This document shows, one piece after another, positions 45,789 to 56,370 of a stretch of 64,000 nt of DNA. The DNA is from Hemileia vastatrix. Lineage: Eukaryota; Basidiomycota; Pucciniomycetes; Pucciniales; Zaghouaniaceae. The notes below the pieces were generated by a model. It worked only from the letters and a program-made list of their open reading frames with translations, did no database searches and was not told the DNA's origin. A program made the translations under genes and the position numbers. The stretch lies in assembly GCA_030280995.1 (NCBI GenBank), contig JASXTE010000012.1:10334001-10398000 (forward strand), written 5' to 3'. Each line of letters opens with the position of its first letter. Within the stretch, counting starts at the first letter, position 1.

Positions 45789-46673
45789 CCTGAGCTTTAA
45801 CCAAAAATTAAGTCAACAAACTAAAACGAATTAAAAGTATTAGAGTAAGTAATAATATTAAATTATAAAAATTATTATAATTAATAAGTATTCAAGAATT
45901 AATAATTTAGAATATTAAAGTGTTCAATAATCAAATAGTGCTATTAATGAACCCCAAGTAAAGAAGAATAGTGGGTGCACCAGGCTCCTAAAACAAAAGA
46001 AAGCAAAAAAACAGATTATGTGGAAAGAAGAAGATGGAGATGGAGCTGTTGCAATACAAGATATTGGGGTGAGGCACAAAAACGTAAGAGAAGCCAAGTA
46101 GATATAGGGAGCAAAATACGTTGCACAACTCACATATTTTCTCTCTACCGCTCATTCCAAAATTGCCCACGTAGTGTCATCGTCAATGGTCAAGAATCGA
46201 TGAATTGCTCAAGTTTCTGCTAACTGGCCAGCTTGGCATCAGTAGCTGGTCTATTTAAAACCACCTTGTAACAAGTAACGGTAAATTTTCAGAAGAAAAA
46301 CACGAGTCAAACGTTAAAAAAATATTTCCCATTGAAAAATAAGCCTATGACTGATGATGATTTTTCATTTGAAAGGATATAAAGCACAATTTTTTCATTT
46401 GAGGTCCAGCGAAATAAACTTTCTTTGTAACCAGCACTCTTGCCTAATAGATGTGGTCGGGAAGTTACAGATTAAATGAATATGGAGTACGAATTGATTA
46501 AAATGAAATTGAAAGTGAGAAACAGGTATATGCTGACGGTCATACTATTGGTGGTTTCTCAGGTATGAGTTGGTTTTTACTAAAATCAATGCTTTTCTAC
46601 TACGCATATATTTGTCTTACACGTATGTGTGATGCTGCGGCGTGGTCGAGACCTAGCACATTCAAGGTTAAGA
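45789..46673. other. Upstream region of the Egh16-like gene
   Basis: Would contain the promoter of the minus-strand gene; no TATA element or repeated operator-like motif stands out. The ORFs at 45924-46223 on both strands have no recognisable content. Confidence 0.4.
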
Positions 46674-46871
46674 CACTATAGCACATGTTTGTTTCGCCAT
46701 GGGGCGCAACAATTAAGCAACAGTTGTGCAACAGTTACGAAACAATTGTTTTTTGCCCTTAAGACCTACCTAAGACCTTTTAGTGCCAAAAATAATTGTT
46801 ATTTAATTGTTGCGTAATCGTTGCGACATTGTTGCTCCCCAAGACGAAACGAACATTTATTGTAATTAGAG
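46674..46871. mobile_element. Inverted-repeat element, probably CACTA-like MITE
   Basis: Begins CACTATAGCACATGTTTGTT then TCGCCATGGGGCGCAACAAT. The reverse strand of the right side reads CTCTAATTACAATAAATGTT then CGTTTCGTCTTGGGGAGCAA, an imperfect inverted repeat of at least 40 bp. The palindromic GTTTCGCC..GGGGCG core recalls the GTTACGCC..GGCGTAAC palindrome of 43552-43710. A target duplication was not confirmed. Confidence 0.55.
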
Positions 46872-47846
46872 CATGTACAGCAAGAACAATAACTTTTGGC
46901 CCTTTTGTCACTTTTTTGTGCACTTTTTATACTGGCGTGGCATTTTTTTTGTTAACTGTATCACCCTTAAAAGCCTACAACCCTCTATTTAAGGCCGAAA
47001 TAGTGCTGAGCCAGGCAAAAAAGTAGTAAAATTTTTTGGCAAAAAGGCCAAGCATTTATAGTGTTGCTGCACAATCGTGCTTGAAAAATTAAATTAGTAA
47101 ATGTCGCGCGACATTAAAAAAATTAGGCTAATAGGCCAGTTTCTGCAACTGTTCAAAATAGTATTCAATATGAATTTGCAAATGTGCGCTAAAGCTGGTG
47201 TTCCACAGTTATGTCTCATTAACTCCTTATGTCCCCGCTCTCCTTGGGTCACTTTTGTAGTGAAAATGCTGCTTTGTAAAGAGCAACACCACTAATTTGA
47301 AATAGTGATATTGTTAATTTGAAATAGCATTGTTGCTGTAGAAAGAGAGTTCTATAATACTAAGCTCTAGACACAATCCAAGATGGTTTGGCTCTCCTTT
47401 CTAAAGCTAATTTAAAAAGAAGCACCTGTCACTCTAATTTATAAAGACAGTGATAAAAAGTATGTAAGTGTGGTGGGAGAAAAGAACAGTAGAAATTATT
47501 TTCTATAAGATGTGATTCTTACCAAATCCTTAGTGCGTCAAGGTCAGTAAGTGAAACTAGCTTAGTGTTCATTGCAAGGAATGATGCGCTTTATATATGC
47601 ACTGAGATACAAGAGAAAAGCAAAGAATACTAATCCTCATTTAGTAATTATATTTGAGAGAATTGTACAGATTTTGAGTGATAAAAAGTATTATAGAATA
47701 TAGTAATTATTATAGTAAACTAACTATTTAGTAGATAATGATTACAAGAAAGAAAAAGTATAAATTAATAAATAAGAAACTATTACACTATTATTTCCTA
47801 ATCCAATCAACTAAGATGTAAGAACCACACCATACCCTCCCAGATT
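46872..47846. other. Spacer, likely includes 3' LTR remains of element E
   Basis: No gene recognised. On the minus strand CTGGGAGGG near 47840-47850 could be the polypurine tract of element E, with its LTR starting just below it (TGTGGTTCTTAC-like), but no matching second LTR was found to delimit it. Confidence 0.4.
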
Positions 47847-49323
47847 TCAGAAGTCCTTGTCTGAGTTTGAGATTTGGTCATCTGCATTCATGATTGTTTC
47901 ATTTTGAGAATTGTACAAGAGTTTTTCTTTGTTTTGCAATGCTTGTTGGTATAATGTTTGTTCAGTTAAGATGTTTAGTTCTTCAATTATATCATTTTGT
48001 GTTACTATGTTATCAACTTTATTGGTTAGGTCAATATAATATTGAGAAGAGACCCCAGGAGATATCTCTTCAACTTCAAATTCTTCAGTTTCTCCAAGAA
48101 GGTCCCTATCTTCTAATAATTTTGGGTCTGTCCTCTCTATTATTGTATAGGCAGCATGTTGCATATTCTCAATCCCATGAAAAAGTGTTGCCAAATTTTT
48201 TAGGTCAAAATTTTGTTCTAAGTGTAAAAAATTCAGCCATGATTCTAAGTAATGAATGAAAGAAAGTCTAAAATAAGGGTCAGAATGTCCATTAGGAGTG
48301 CATTGTTCATATTGATTATTTTCTATCTCTTTGTTGTTGAATAGTCCTTCTGGAATTTCGGAAGGATCATGTCCATGTGTTAGCAACGGAAATCCATGTT
48401 CATCTACTTGTTCTGTCATATTCCCGGTATCCAGAGCTATTTCTGGAATTTCAGTCTCTAAGTCAGAGTTGCAAACTGGTATGATGTAATTGAGCTGAAT
48501 TGCCATGGAATAGTTTTAATGGTGAGCCATTTACATTTGCTCTTAGTATATGCCCATTCATAGTCTTCAATTCGTACATACCATGTAAATCACATTCTTG
48601 GATGATGAATGGCCTGTCCCATTTTGGATGAAGTTTTGATGGTCTTCCCTAAAATTTCCGTAAGACTTTGTCGCCAGGTTTAAGTCCCCCTTCAGCATAT
48701 GTTTCATCAGTTTCTGCATACTTTTCTTGAGCAGAATTGTTAAGGTTATTAATCCTATCTTCACCATCAACATGCAATCAACAATTATCTAGATTTCATT
48801 GTTGGTAAATTGACACCATGTCAATATTTGAAATATCTGGAAGAGTAATACCTGAAAACTGTGAGTAAGAAGGGAGTCTTACCTTTATTCCATAAGTCAT
48901 GAAAAATGGTGTTGTCTTGAGAGCTCTTGAGGGTGAGCTTCTGTAAGAAAACAGACCTTTGTCAAGATAAAGGTCCCAGTCATGTTGATTGCTGGGGGAC
49001 ACATATTTTCTTATGGTGTTTTCAAGGGTATCATGAAATTGTTTGACTACGCCATTTGATTGAGTATGGAATGGAGTTGTCTTGATATGGCATATTTTTG
49101 TTTCTTTAAGGAATAGTTCAAACTGATAAGAATCAAATTTGGAGCCATTTTCAGTTAGAATTTCAAGTGGAAGCCCTTGATTGAGAGTAATAAAATTTAC
49201 CATTTCAATTTCCTCCAGAGTTGATGTTGCCTTTATGACTTTTGCATAAGCCCAACCTGCTCCATAATCAATAGCAGTCATTATGTGCTTATTGTAAGAA
49301 CAACCAGTTAATTCATATTTCAT
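47847..49323 (-). pseudogene. Element E (Ty3/Gypsy) integrase and C-terminal extension
   Basis: The integrase core (49323-48796) contains the first Asp region (MTAIDYGAGWAYAKVI), TENGSKFDSYQFELFLKE with the second Asp region changed to TENG, and TTPFHTQSNGVVKQFHDTLE with Glu replaced by Lys at the expected position (GVVKQF). A GPF/Y-like part follows across a frameshift (WDRPFIIQECDLHGMYELKT, VNGSPLKLF, 48640-48500). From 48506 about 219 further codons stay open with an acidic, Asn/Glu-rich sequence that I do not recognise. The family is distinct from A-D. Confidence 0.8.
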
Positions 49324-49900
49324 TTATTCTTTATTTTTATCATTTTATGGTTATAAGGGTAGATATTGATTCAACTCTCATAGAAGTGGCATCACGTTTT
49401 TATGTTTTTATTTATTTATCTTATATTTTTCTCACGATTCTTGTGTTGTTCATATAGTATGCTATTCACTCATCCCTGTCTGTATTGAGCGAGACACTAA
49501 CTTAAATACTGGGCCTTGTTGTTCCTTTTTGCCCGTCTTTTTCTTCTCGCTCAATAATTATATTATTTTATCTTTAGGTCAGGTCTAGCTATTTATGAAT
49601 GATTACTCTTTTGTTATTAATTTTCTATTCATTTCATGTACATAGGTAACAGCGGCAAAGACCACTTCTTAGGGCAGATTTTTTATTAACGTCTGTTTCA
49701 TTTTTACATCTAAAAGGTTAGAATTGTATTCAGCTGTTATCTTTGTTACATCCGGTCTTTTTCTTCTCGCTCAATAATTATATTATTTTATCTTTAGGTA
49801 ACAGCGGCAAAGACCACTTCTTAGGGCAGATCGTTTATTAACGTCTGTTTCATTTTTACATCTAAAAGATTGAGTTGTTTCACTTATTTTCTTTCTTAGT
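49324..49900. other. 577-bp insertion in element E with internal direct repeats
   Basis: Separates the zinc-module end of the E integrase (FPQIVHGLFWPAS near 49900) from the core starting at 49323. It contains two copies of a unit running TCTTTTTCTTCTCGCTCAAT ... AACAGCGGCAAAGACCACTT ... TTTACATCTAAAAG (about 49534-49718 and 49755-49870). The first copy carries a 68-nt segment (49578-49645), beginning GT and ending AG, that is exactly missing from the second. Origin unknown; possibly a non-autonomous transposon. Confidence 0.6.
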
Positions 49901-51040
49901 GAGTGGAAGCAGGCCAAAAAAGTCCATGGACAATTTGAGGAAAGTCCTCTAGTATAGGGAGGATGGGAAGTTTATCTTGAGACAATTGGTCATTATTAAA
50001 TTGACAAGGTAAGCAACTTTAAATACAGTTTTTTACTTTGTTGAACATGTCCGTAAACAGGTATCTTTCTTTAAGAGTACTTACAACATCCTTTTAATTT
50101 CTATTTTCAATTCATTGTGGATATTCTGGAAAATTGCTTCAGCTTCTCATTCATCCAATATAGCTTTAACAAACATCTCATTTTTGTTTAAAACCAGGAA
50201 GCAATAGAGTTGTCCATCTTTGAGTGCATAATTCTCTAGATGGTTTGGAGATGGGTTATTTTGTAAGATGGGGTCTATTTTGTCTAGTTGATTCCATGGG
50301 TCTTTTTCATTTATATTGAAGAGCGGTGTAGCAGTTTCTGGAGGTTCAGGGTCAGTGGGTGCTTCTGGTTTCTGAGAAAAGAAGTCAGCCGCCTATTGAG
50401 ACTTACCAGGGAAATATACAATGTGAACATTAAAGTGTTTGATTTCATCTATGAACTGTGTGAGCCTTTGATTTACTTATCTCTGTTTTTTGAAATGTTT
50501 TAGAGACTCATGATCTGTTCATATCAAAACTGGAGATCCCTCTATGTATCCTCTAAAGTGTTTGAGAGAATGTAATATTGCCAATATTTCCCTTTCTTGA
50601 GCCAAGTACCTTTGCTCTATGAGAGATAGTTTTTGGAATTCATAGGAAATTGGCCTAATATTCTTGTCCTTTACAGTCTTCAAGTAGTTGAGTGGGTTGA
50701 AGTTATCTGGGTCGTAAGTAGTTTCTATGTCTTTTTAAAGAACTGCTCCTATGTTAGTTCATGAGGTGTCTGTATCAAGAATAAAAGGATGAAATGGAAT
50801 TGGGTGTTTAAGGAGGATTGTTTTAGTAAGAGAAATTTTGAGATTTTTAAAATATTTTTCTTTCTCTTTCCCACATTTGATTGGAGCCCTCTTTTTTGGC
50901 AAGTTTTTTCTTAATTTGTATAATGGAGAAGCAATGGATGAGAATCCTTTAACAAAAAGTTTAAAATATGTACGAAGGTTTAAAAACCCTCTTACCTGAG
51001 TGATATTATTAGGGGGTATCAAAGTTGACCGTTCTGCAAT
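49901..51040 (-). pseudogene. Element E RT connection, RNase H and integrase zinc module
   Basis: Reading down the minus strand: STLIPPNNITQVRGFLNLRT (connection), PFILDTDTS-TNIGAVL (RNase H, first Asp), LIEQRYLAQEREILAILHSL, TDHESLKHFKKQR, VYFPGKSQ-AADFFSQKP, then integrase N-terminal fragments with CQFNND. Many stops. Upstream RT, protease and gag of E are not in the window: the homology ends near 51040, next to the Harbinger copy. Confidence 0.75.
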
Positions 51041-51429
51041 TAGGGATCAGACATTATTAATTGTGGATAAGGAATCCATGATAATGAATTATCCCACCTC
51101 TTATACCCCAATTTCCATTCCTAATTCCTGATCCCAAACTAATCACATCCATGATAGATTTTTAAGAAAATCACATGACTTATAATTGCTGATTCCATCC
51201 TTAAGTCTTTCCTCACTCTATGCTACTTAATGTTGGTGGAGAACACTTAAAGCATTTTTCTATCTACACACCCCAACTGCACATTCAGTGGTGAATTCCC
51301 ACTTTCCTCATCACATAAGCCTTCCACTGACAACTATGAAACACCTCTCTACTAGGCAGCTACTTCACTCAACTATGAACTCTATTGCTTTAATTTTAGT
51401 TCTTTACTATAAAACAGACTCTGATTTTA

Positions 51430-51774
51430 AAGATGCTTTGGCCTATGTCTTTTCTTTCCAAAAAGTGTTACATAAACACAAGGGGGCCAAATCTTTATCA
51501 TAATCCCAGATATGATCTACACTCCATTCTGTACATTCCTCAACTAAACTTCACTAAACTATTTCAAACTTCTCCCAATTCTTTCTTCAAACTTTATCAA
51601 CTCACCTCCAAACATCCTATCTTTCATAAAAATTCTCAAAATAAACAGCATAATCCTGCTATTCAACTTGCTGTTGCACTATGTTGCTTTGGCTCAAATG
51701 GTAATGTTGCTGCTGTAAGATATTTGGAAAATATTTTTACAATAGGATATGGGAAAGTAATATTATACACCAAG
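51430..51774 (+). pseudogene. PIF/Harbinger transposase relic, N-terminal part
   Basis: Reads LNFTKLFQTSPNSFFKLYQL, HPIFHKNSQNKQ, QLAVALCCFGSNGNVAAVRY and LENIFTIGYGKVILYTK, the N-terminal block of Harbinger transposases. It breaks at 51774, where a solo LTR with duplication CCAAG has inserted, and resumes at 52951. Confidence 0.8.
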
Positions 51775-52950
51775 TGTCAGTATAGTCTATTATATAAGTA
51801 TGATATAATAGTGTTTATTTATGGTCCTACTACTTATTGATAAATGATTTAGTGATTAAACCTCAGGGGAAGACTAATAAAATAGTTATACTCAAATAAA
51901 ACTCACAATACTTGGATTTAAATGCGTGCTAGTGGTGAAAAATAGATGTATAAAATATAGTTATAGCTTATATAAAGATAATATCAGTTTATGATGGCTT
52001 TATAATACATTTCTAAATGCTAATAAATGTATTGTAGTGTTTGTTTGAGTTGTAGTAATTGAATGATGATAAATAACTGTCAAAATCCCTCCTTACTTAT
52101 ACCCAAATCCACTGGAGTGCACAGACCTTCAATCCAGATGATGTCACTGCTATCCCCAGCAATTACAGCACTGTGAGGGCCCATCACCTCCCCATGGCGT
52201 CCACTTCAAGCAGATTCAACACCCATACCTCCAGTAAGGACCCTCCTTCACTATTAATGATACCACAGATTAATACCACAAATAGAAAATCCAGATAAAA
52301 GCGGATACCATAAAGAAACAGGTAAAATAAATAATCAAAAAGAGATTTAATGAAACCAAAAGCATATAAAGGAAAAAAATAAAATTTCCAAGCCCCCAAT
52401 AACACCCCCAAGCATTCACATTAACCCAGAAATGTCCTTCCAACCCATAAATCCGTGAATAACCATCCAAGGAAGTAAATTAAGTTGTCCAAACTGGGTG
52501 TATGCACCTGATATAGGTGTCTATGCTTCTTTAGGCGTTGTGAGTCCACTGATTTCGTCCATATGACCTAAAATAAGCAGAAAAACAAAGGTTAAAGGCT
52601 ATTAAGGGGCTAAAACCCACTTATATACCTAAATATACATAATATACTGCATATTTCACTGAATATGAGATTTATGTATACATATAAGCTTATGTATGTC
52701 AATAATTACTTCATATCACTTAAGATAAGTATATTATGACTCCATTAACACCTTAAAAAGTATAATTAGGCTATGGATAAGCTATTTAAACTACTATAAG
52801 TTGTATAATAGAATAATAATTATATATATATATAATATAATAATATATATTATTATTTTAACCTTATTTTAAGATATAAGCTTAATTTACTTAAGTTTAT
52901 CTTATTTTTAGCATAAGAAATACTCAGTCCTAGGGATATCTAGGCTGACA
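51775..52950 (-). repeat. Solo LTR in the Harbinger relic
   Basis: 1176 bp, TGTCAGTATAG...TAGGCTGACA, flanked by the exact 5-bp duplication CCAAG (51770-51774 and 52951-52955). On the minus strand it begins TGTCAGCCTAGATATCCCTA, close to the start of the C LTR (TGTCAGCCTGTATATCCCCA), so it belongs to a related family. An unusual GCACCTGATATAGGTG palindrome lies near 52505. No internal region remains. Confidence 0.88.
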
Positions 52951-52955
52951 CCAAG

Positions 52956-53745
52956 TGCTGTATGATTGACATCCTTTCCCTCAAGTCTCAAACACCTGCT
53001 TGGCCAACTCCACAACAGCAACTTGAATCCTCTCAAGTAATGAAAGCTGAAGGTTTCCCTGGCTGTGTAGTATTTGTTGATGGAAAGACTATACCTTTGA
53101 GTCAAAAGCCTTCTCATGATGGCAACCATTATTTTGATCTCAAAAAAAAGGTTTCTTCAAAATTATCTCCAAATTCACATCTTTCATAAACTGACTTTTT
53201 ATCTTTTTTCTAGATACTCTATTGCTGTTCAACTTGTATGCAATGTCAATAAAAAATTTATTGCTTTTCACAGTGGCTGCCCTGGATCATGTCATGACTC
53301 TTCCCTCTTCTAAAGAATGAGGATTTCTCAAACTCCTGACTCATACTTTGATGAATCTCAGTAACTCCTTTCAGACTCAGCATATGCAAGACAAAAGTAA
53401 ATCATACCTGCTTTCCATGGTGAAAATTTAGAAAATGACCCCAAAACCACCTTTAATTATCACCTGGCACAATCAAGAGTATGTATTGAACATGCTATTG
53501 GGATTTTAAAGGGAAGATTTTTTAGTCCCTGGGAGCTCAGAGTCCAATTTCAAAAAAAATTGGATATCAAAACAGCAAATCATTGGATCATAACTTGTGT
53601 TATACTCCATAATATCCTAGCTGATTTGAACAATGAGTGAAATTATCTTTATGAAGGATATGATCCTAAACCTGCACCAGCTCTCCCTGCCCTTGATTCC
53701 AAAAACATTCTTTCCACCGGCATACACTCTATCATTATGCCTATT
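52956..53745 (+). pseudogene. PIF/Harbinger transposase relic, catalytic part with intron
   Basis: Reads SSQVMKAEGFPGCVVFVDGK (VDG Asp), TIPLSQKPSHDGNHYFDLKK, then a probable intron of about 60 nt ending TTTTTCTAG near 53213, then YSIAVQLVCNVNKKFIAFHS, GCPGSCHDSSLF, LLSDSAYARQK, RVCIEHAIGILKGRFF and ANHWIITCVILHNILADLNN. Several stops (after SLF, DESQ, RQK and LNNE) disable it. The target duplication CTATT of element C follows at 53741-53745, so C inserted into the end of this transposon. Confidence 0.82.
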
Positions 53746-55245
53746 TGTCAGCCTGTATATCCCCAGGACTGAGTAAAAAGTGCTTATAAGTTATGTTAAA
53801 AACATGAACTATACATGGGAACAATAAATGAGAGTACACAAACAGTATACATAAGTAAAATTATGATAATACACATAAAATGCCATTATAACACCTTATA
53901 TACACGCATATATCCACCTTTTATAAGTCTTATGTACTTAATATTAAGTTGGAATATGTTAGGGTAATCTTAAGAACCTTAAGTATAAGGCTACATAATT
54001 TTTAAGTACACTTAAAGCTGTTATATTCATTGTTTTACACAAAAAACAAGAAATGCGCTTTATTTCACTTAAAAGTTGACTATATGTGCTCTAAAATTGA
54101 GAATATCAAAATTAAGCTTTGACAGATCAATTGGGCTCATTTAGAACTATTGATTTGGCTATTTAAATGCATAAAAATAACACTTTTCAAATTTGGTGTT
54201 TTTTATGCCAGAAATGGCTTCTGTGTACTGGCTACATACTGCCTGCTTTTTTCCCGTGTGAATAGCTTCATTTTTAGCAAAGTTAGCTTTTTCACACTAT
54301 AATTACCCCACATTCTACGCCCACTGTGGGGAAACACACTAAAATAGGCAACAGGCGCTTATTTAGTGTCATAGCTTAATTAATAATGCATTGACCTTGT
54401 TTATATGCACTAATTTCATTAATAACCTCACTCTTGGCACCTTATTTCATCACCACGCTTAAATTCGCCTAATTTTATTCAAAGATTTACCCGTGCAAGC
54501 GCTTGCCAAGGACTGCATGTAGTTACCCCACATCTCACGCCCTTTTTTAAGTTTTTGGGTGGTTTCTCAGTCAATTTTGGTTATTTTTGAATGGGAATTT
54601 CACGTAGTATAATGTCAGGATTATCCCCTCCATTTCTACTGTAGGTCCCCCTTATTATTAAGCTATAATTAACCTTAAAAAGTCTCCTTTAACCTTGTTA
54701 TAATATTGTTTTCCACGCATATACTCTCTTTTTGTCTTTTCTTTAATTTTGATGGATCTCCCTTATTATTAATAGGATTTTAGTGGTTGTTGTTTGTTTA
54801 ATTATGTTATTGGTCACTAGAGGCGTTGATGAAGAGCTCTATAACTTTTTTAAGGCGTCATTAGCATTGTATTGGATGGTACATCAAGATGTTTATTGGG
54901 AAACTTAGTGTGTATAAGAGGAGGGGGTTTTTGGTCTTGTTTTCGGCATTCTTTATCATTTACAATTTACCAATATAACCAAATAAATTACAATACATAT
55001 CAATTAGTACTTTTATAAGACTTTTGAATAGTATCTGAATTATAAAATCTATTTTTCTACCAACTACAAAGATTGTAAGCCATATATAAAAATAGTGAGA
55101 ATTATATTACTGAGACCTTTAATTTTGATTATATTTTACTACTTATTGGATTTAGATCACAGTATTCATATAGGACCATTAAAATCTTCTAGACAACTGA
55201 CCATTCAAGCTAGTTCACGTCCTTGTACTTGACCTTAGCCTGACA
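53746..55245 (+). repeat. 5' LTR of element C
   Basis: 1500 bp, TGTCAGCCTGTATATCCCCA...TTAGCCTGACA. A TATAAG box near 54913 is followed by a purine stretch GAGGAGGGGG. Contains long (T/A)-rich U3 and several CCCCTTATTATTAA-like repeats. Confidence 0.95.
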
Positions 55246-55247
55246 AT

Positions 55248-55260
55248 TGGGGACCTTTCC
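55248..55260 (+). promoter_or_regulatory. Putative primer-binding site of element C
   Basis: TGGGGACCTTTCC, two bases after the LTR end, identical to element A. Confidence 0.7.
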
Positions 55261-55853
55261 TCAAGAATTCTGTTATAATCCAGTAAGTGAAATTTTCAAA
55301 AGAAGGTGCACGTAAATAATATCCCTATAGAAATATTTGGATAATTACAACAGGTTGGGGTCACTTATATAGTGATTTCAGAAAAAGAAGCCCTGTTATA
55401 TAATAAAATTGTGATATTGAATCAACAATTTTACCACTAATTTAACATAAAATTGTTCTTAGTGGGAGTCTGTCAATAGACCAATTAAATTTGTGATCTT
55501 TGCAGATAATAAACCAAATAAACTGATTAATTGTTTTCTTTTAACAGGACTCTTAATTTTTTCTTTTTATTGGTTTGTAATGTTCATTAAATATTTAGAG
55601 AGAATCTTACTAACAGTTGTTTCTTTTAAATATAAAAACACAGCTACATATTGTAGACCAGTTAAATTAAGTGACCACATAAAAAGCATATTTGACTTTT
55701 GGCACTTAAAGATTCACTTCATACCAATAAGTAAGCAATAAAATTGTCTTCAGTGGTATTGATAAATACTGATAAAACTCCTTTTTGAAGTTTTCATATC
55801 TAAATTCTCAAATTCTTTAAATTCCACATGAAAATGTGTGAAACAATGACATT

Positions 55854-56370
55854 GTAAGTAATAAGGCAAAAACTTATAACTTAAGACCTAGAGCTGAAAG
55901 ACCTGTTATAGGACATTCACATGGAGGGCCAGGACTCTCCCATAATCAACAACACTCCTCTAATGTCTCTGGAGGAAAGGGAAAAGCTTCTAAAGCAGGT
56001 TTCAATAAAGAAGTCAAAAAATACATTACAAGAACAAGTTCACTCCCTATCCACCCTAATGAACACCTTGACAATAAGAGTCAACAACATAGTGGACCAG
56101 ATAAACAATCTGGAAAAGAGAGCAGCTCAAGGTTTCATAGAAGTCAACCAAGCTCTAGTGGACATAAAGACTCAACCACCAACAGTGGCATCCAACAATT
56201 CCATAGCAACACCTCCAGCCCAAGAGGAGGACCAAAAAATTACAGTAAGCAAATGGAAATGGGATTGGTACGCCCAAAATTACAACAATCCTCCTCAACA
56301 AGGATCCAGCAGTCACCCTTACAGGGGAAAGCCAAGGAGAGGCAGGGGAAATGAAGTAAGACCTTGGTGA
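55854..56370 (+). CDS. Element C ORF1 (149 codons) with upstream 58-nt intron
   Basis: The ATG at 55921 opens 149 codons ending RPW then TGA at 56368. Nine bases upstream is the end of a candidate intron, 55854-55911: GTAAGT donor, TTATAG acceptor, exactly 58 nt as in element B. The exon after it begins with codons D-I-H-M, matching D-V-E-M at the same splice site in A and B. No ATG lies in phase in the preceding exon of this copy, so the exon 2 ATG is taken as start. Content: a helical SIKKSKNTLQEQVHSLSTLM stretch, coiled coil, WKWDWYAQNY, HPYRGKPRRGRGN, terminal W. The +2 (gag) frame is open across the same bases until a TGA at 56352. Confidence 0.7.

Noticed and set aside
47847..48506. Reading the 219-codon frame as a separate gene starting at its own ATG.
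   Set aside because: The sequence just upstream in a neighbouring frame is the integrase GPF/Y module and VNGSPLKLF, so it is more simply the C-terminal continuation of element E Pol.
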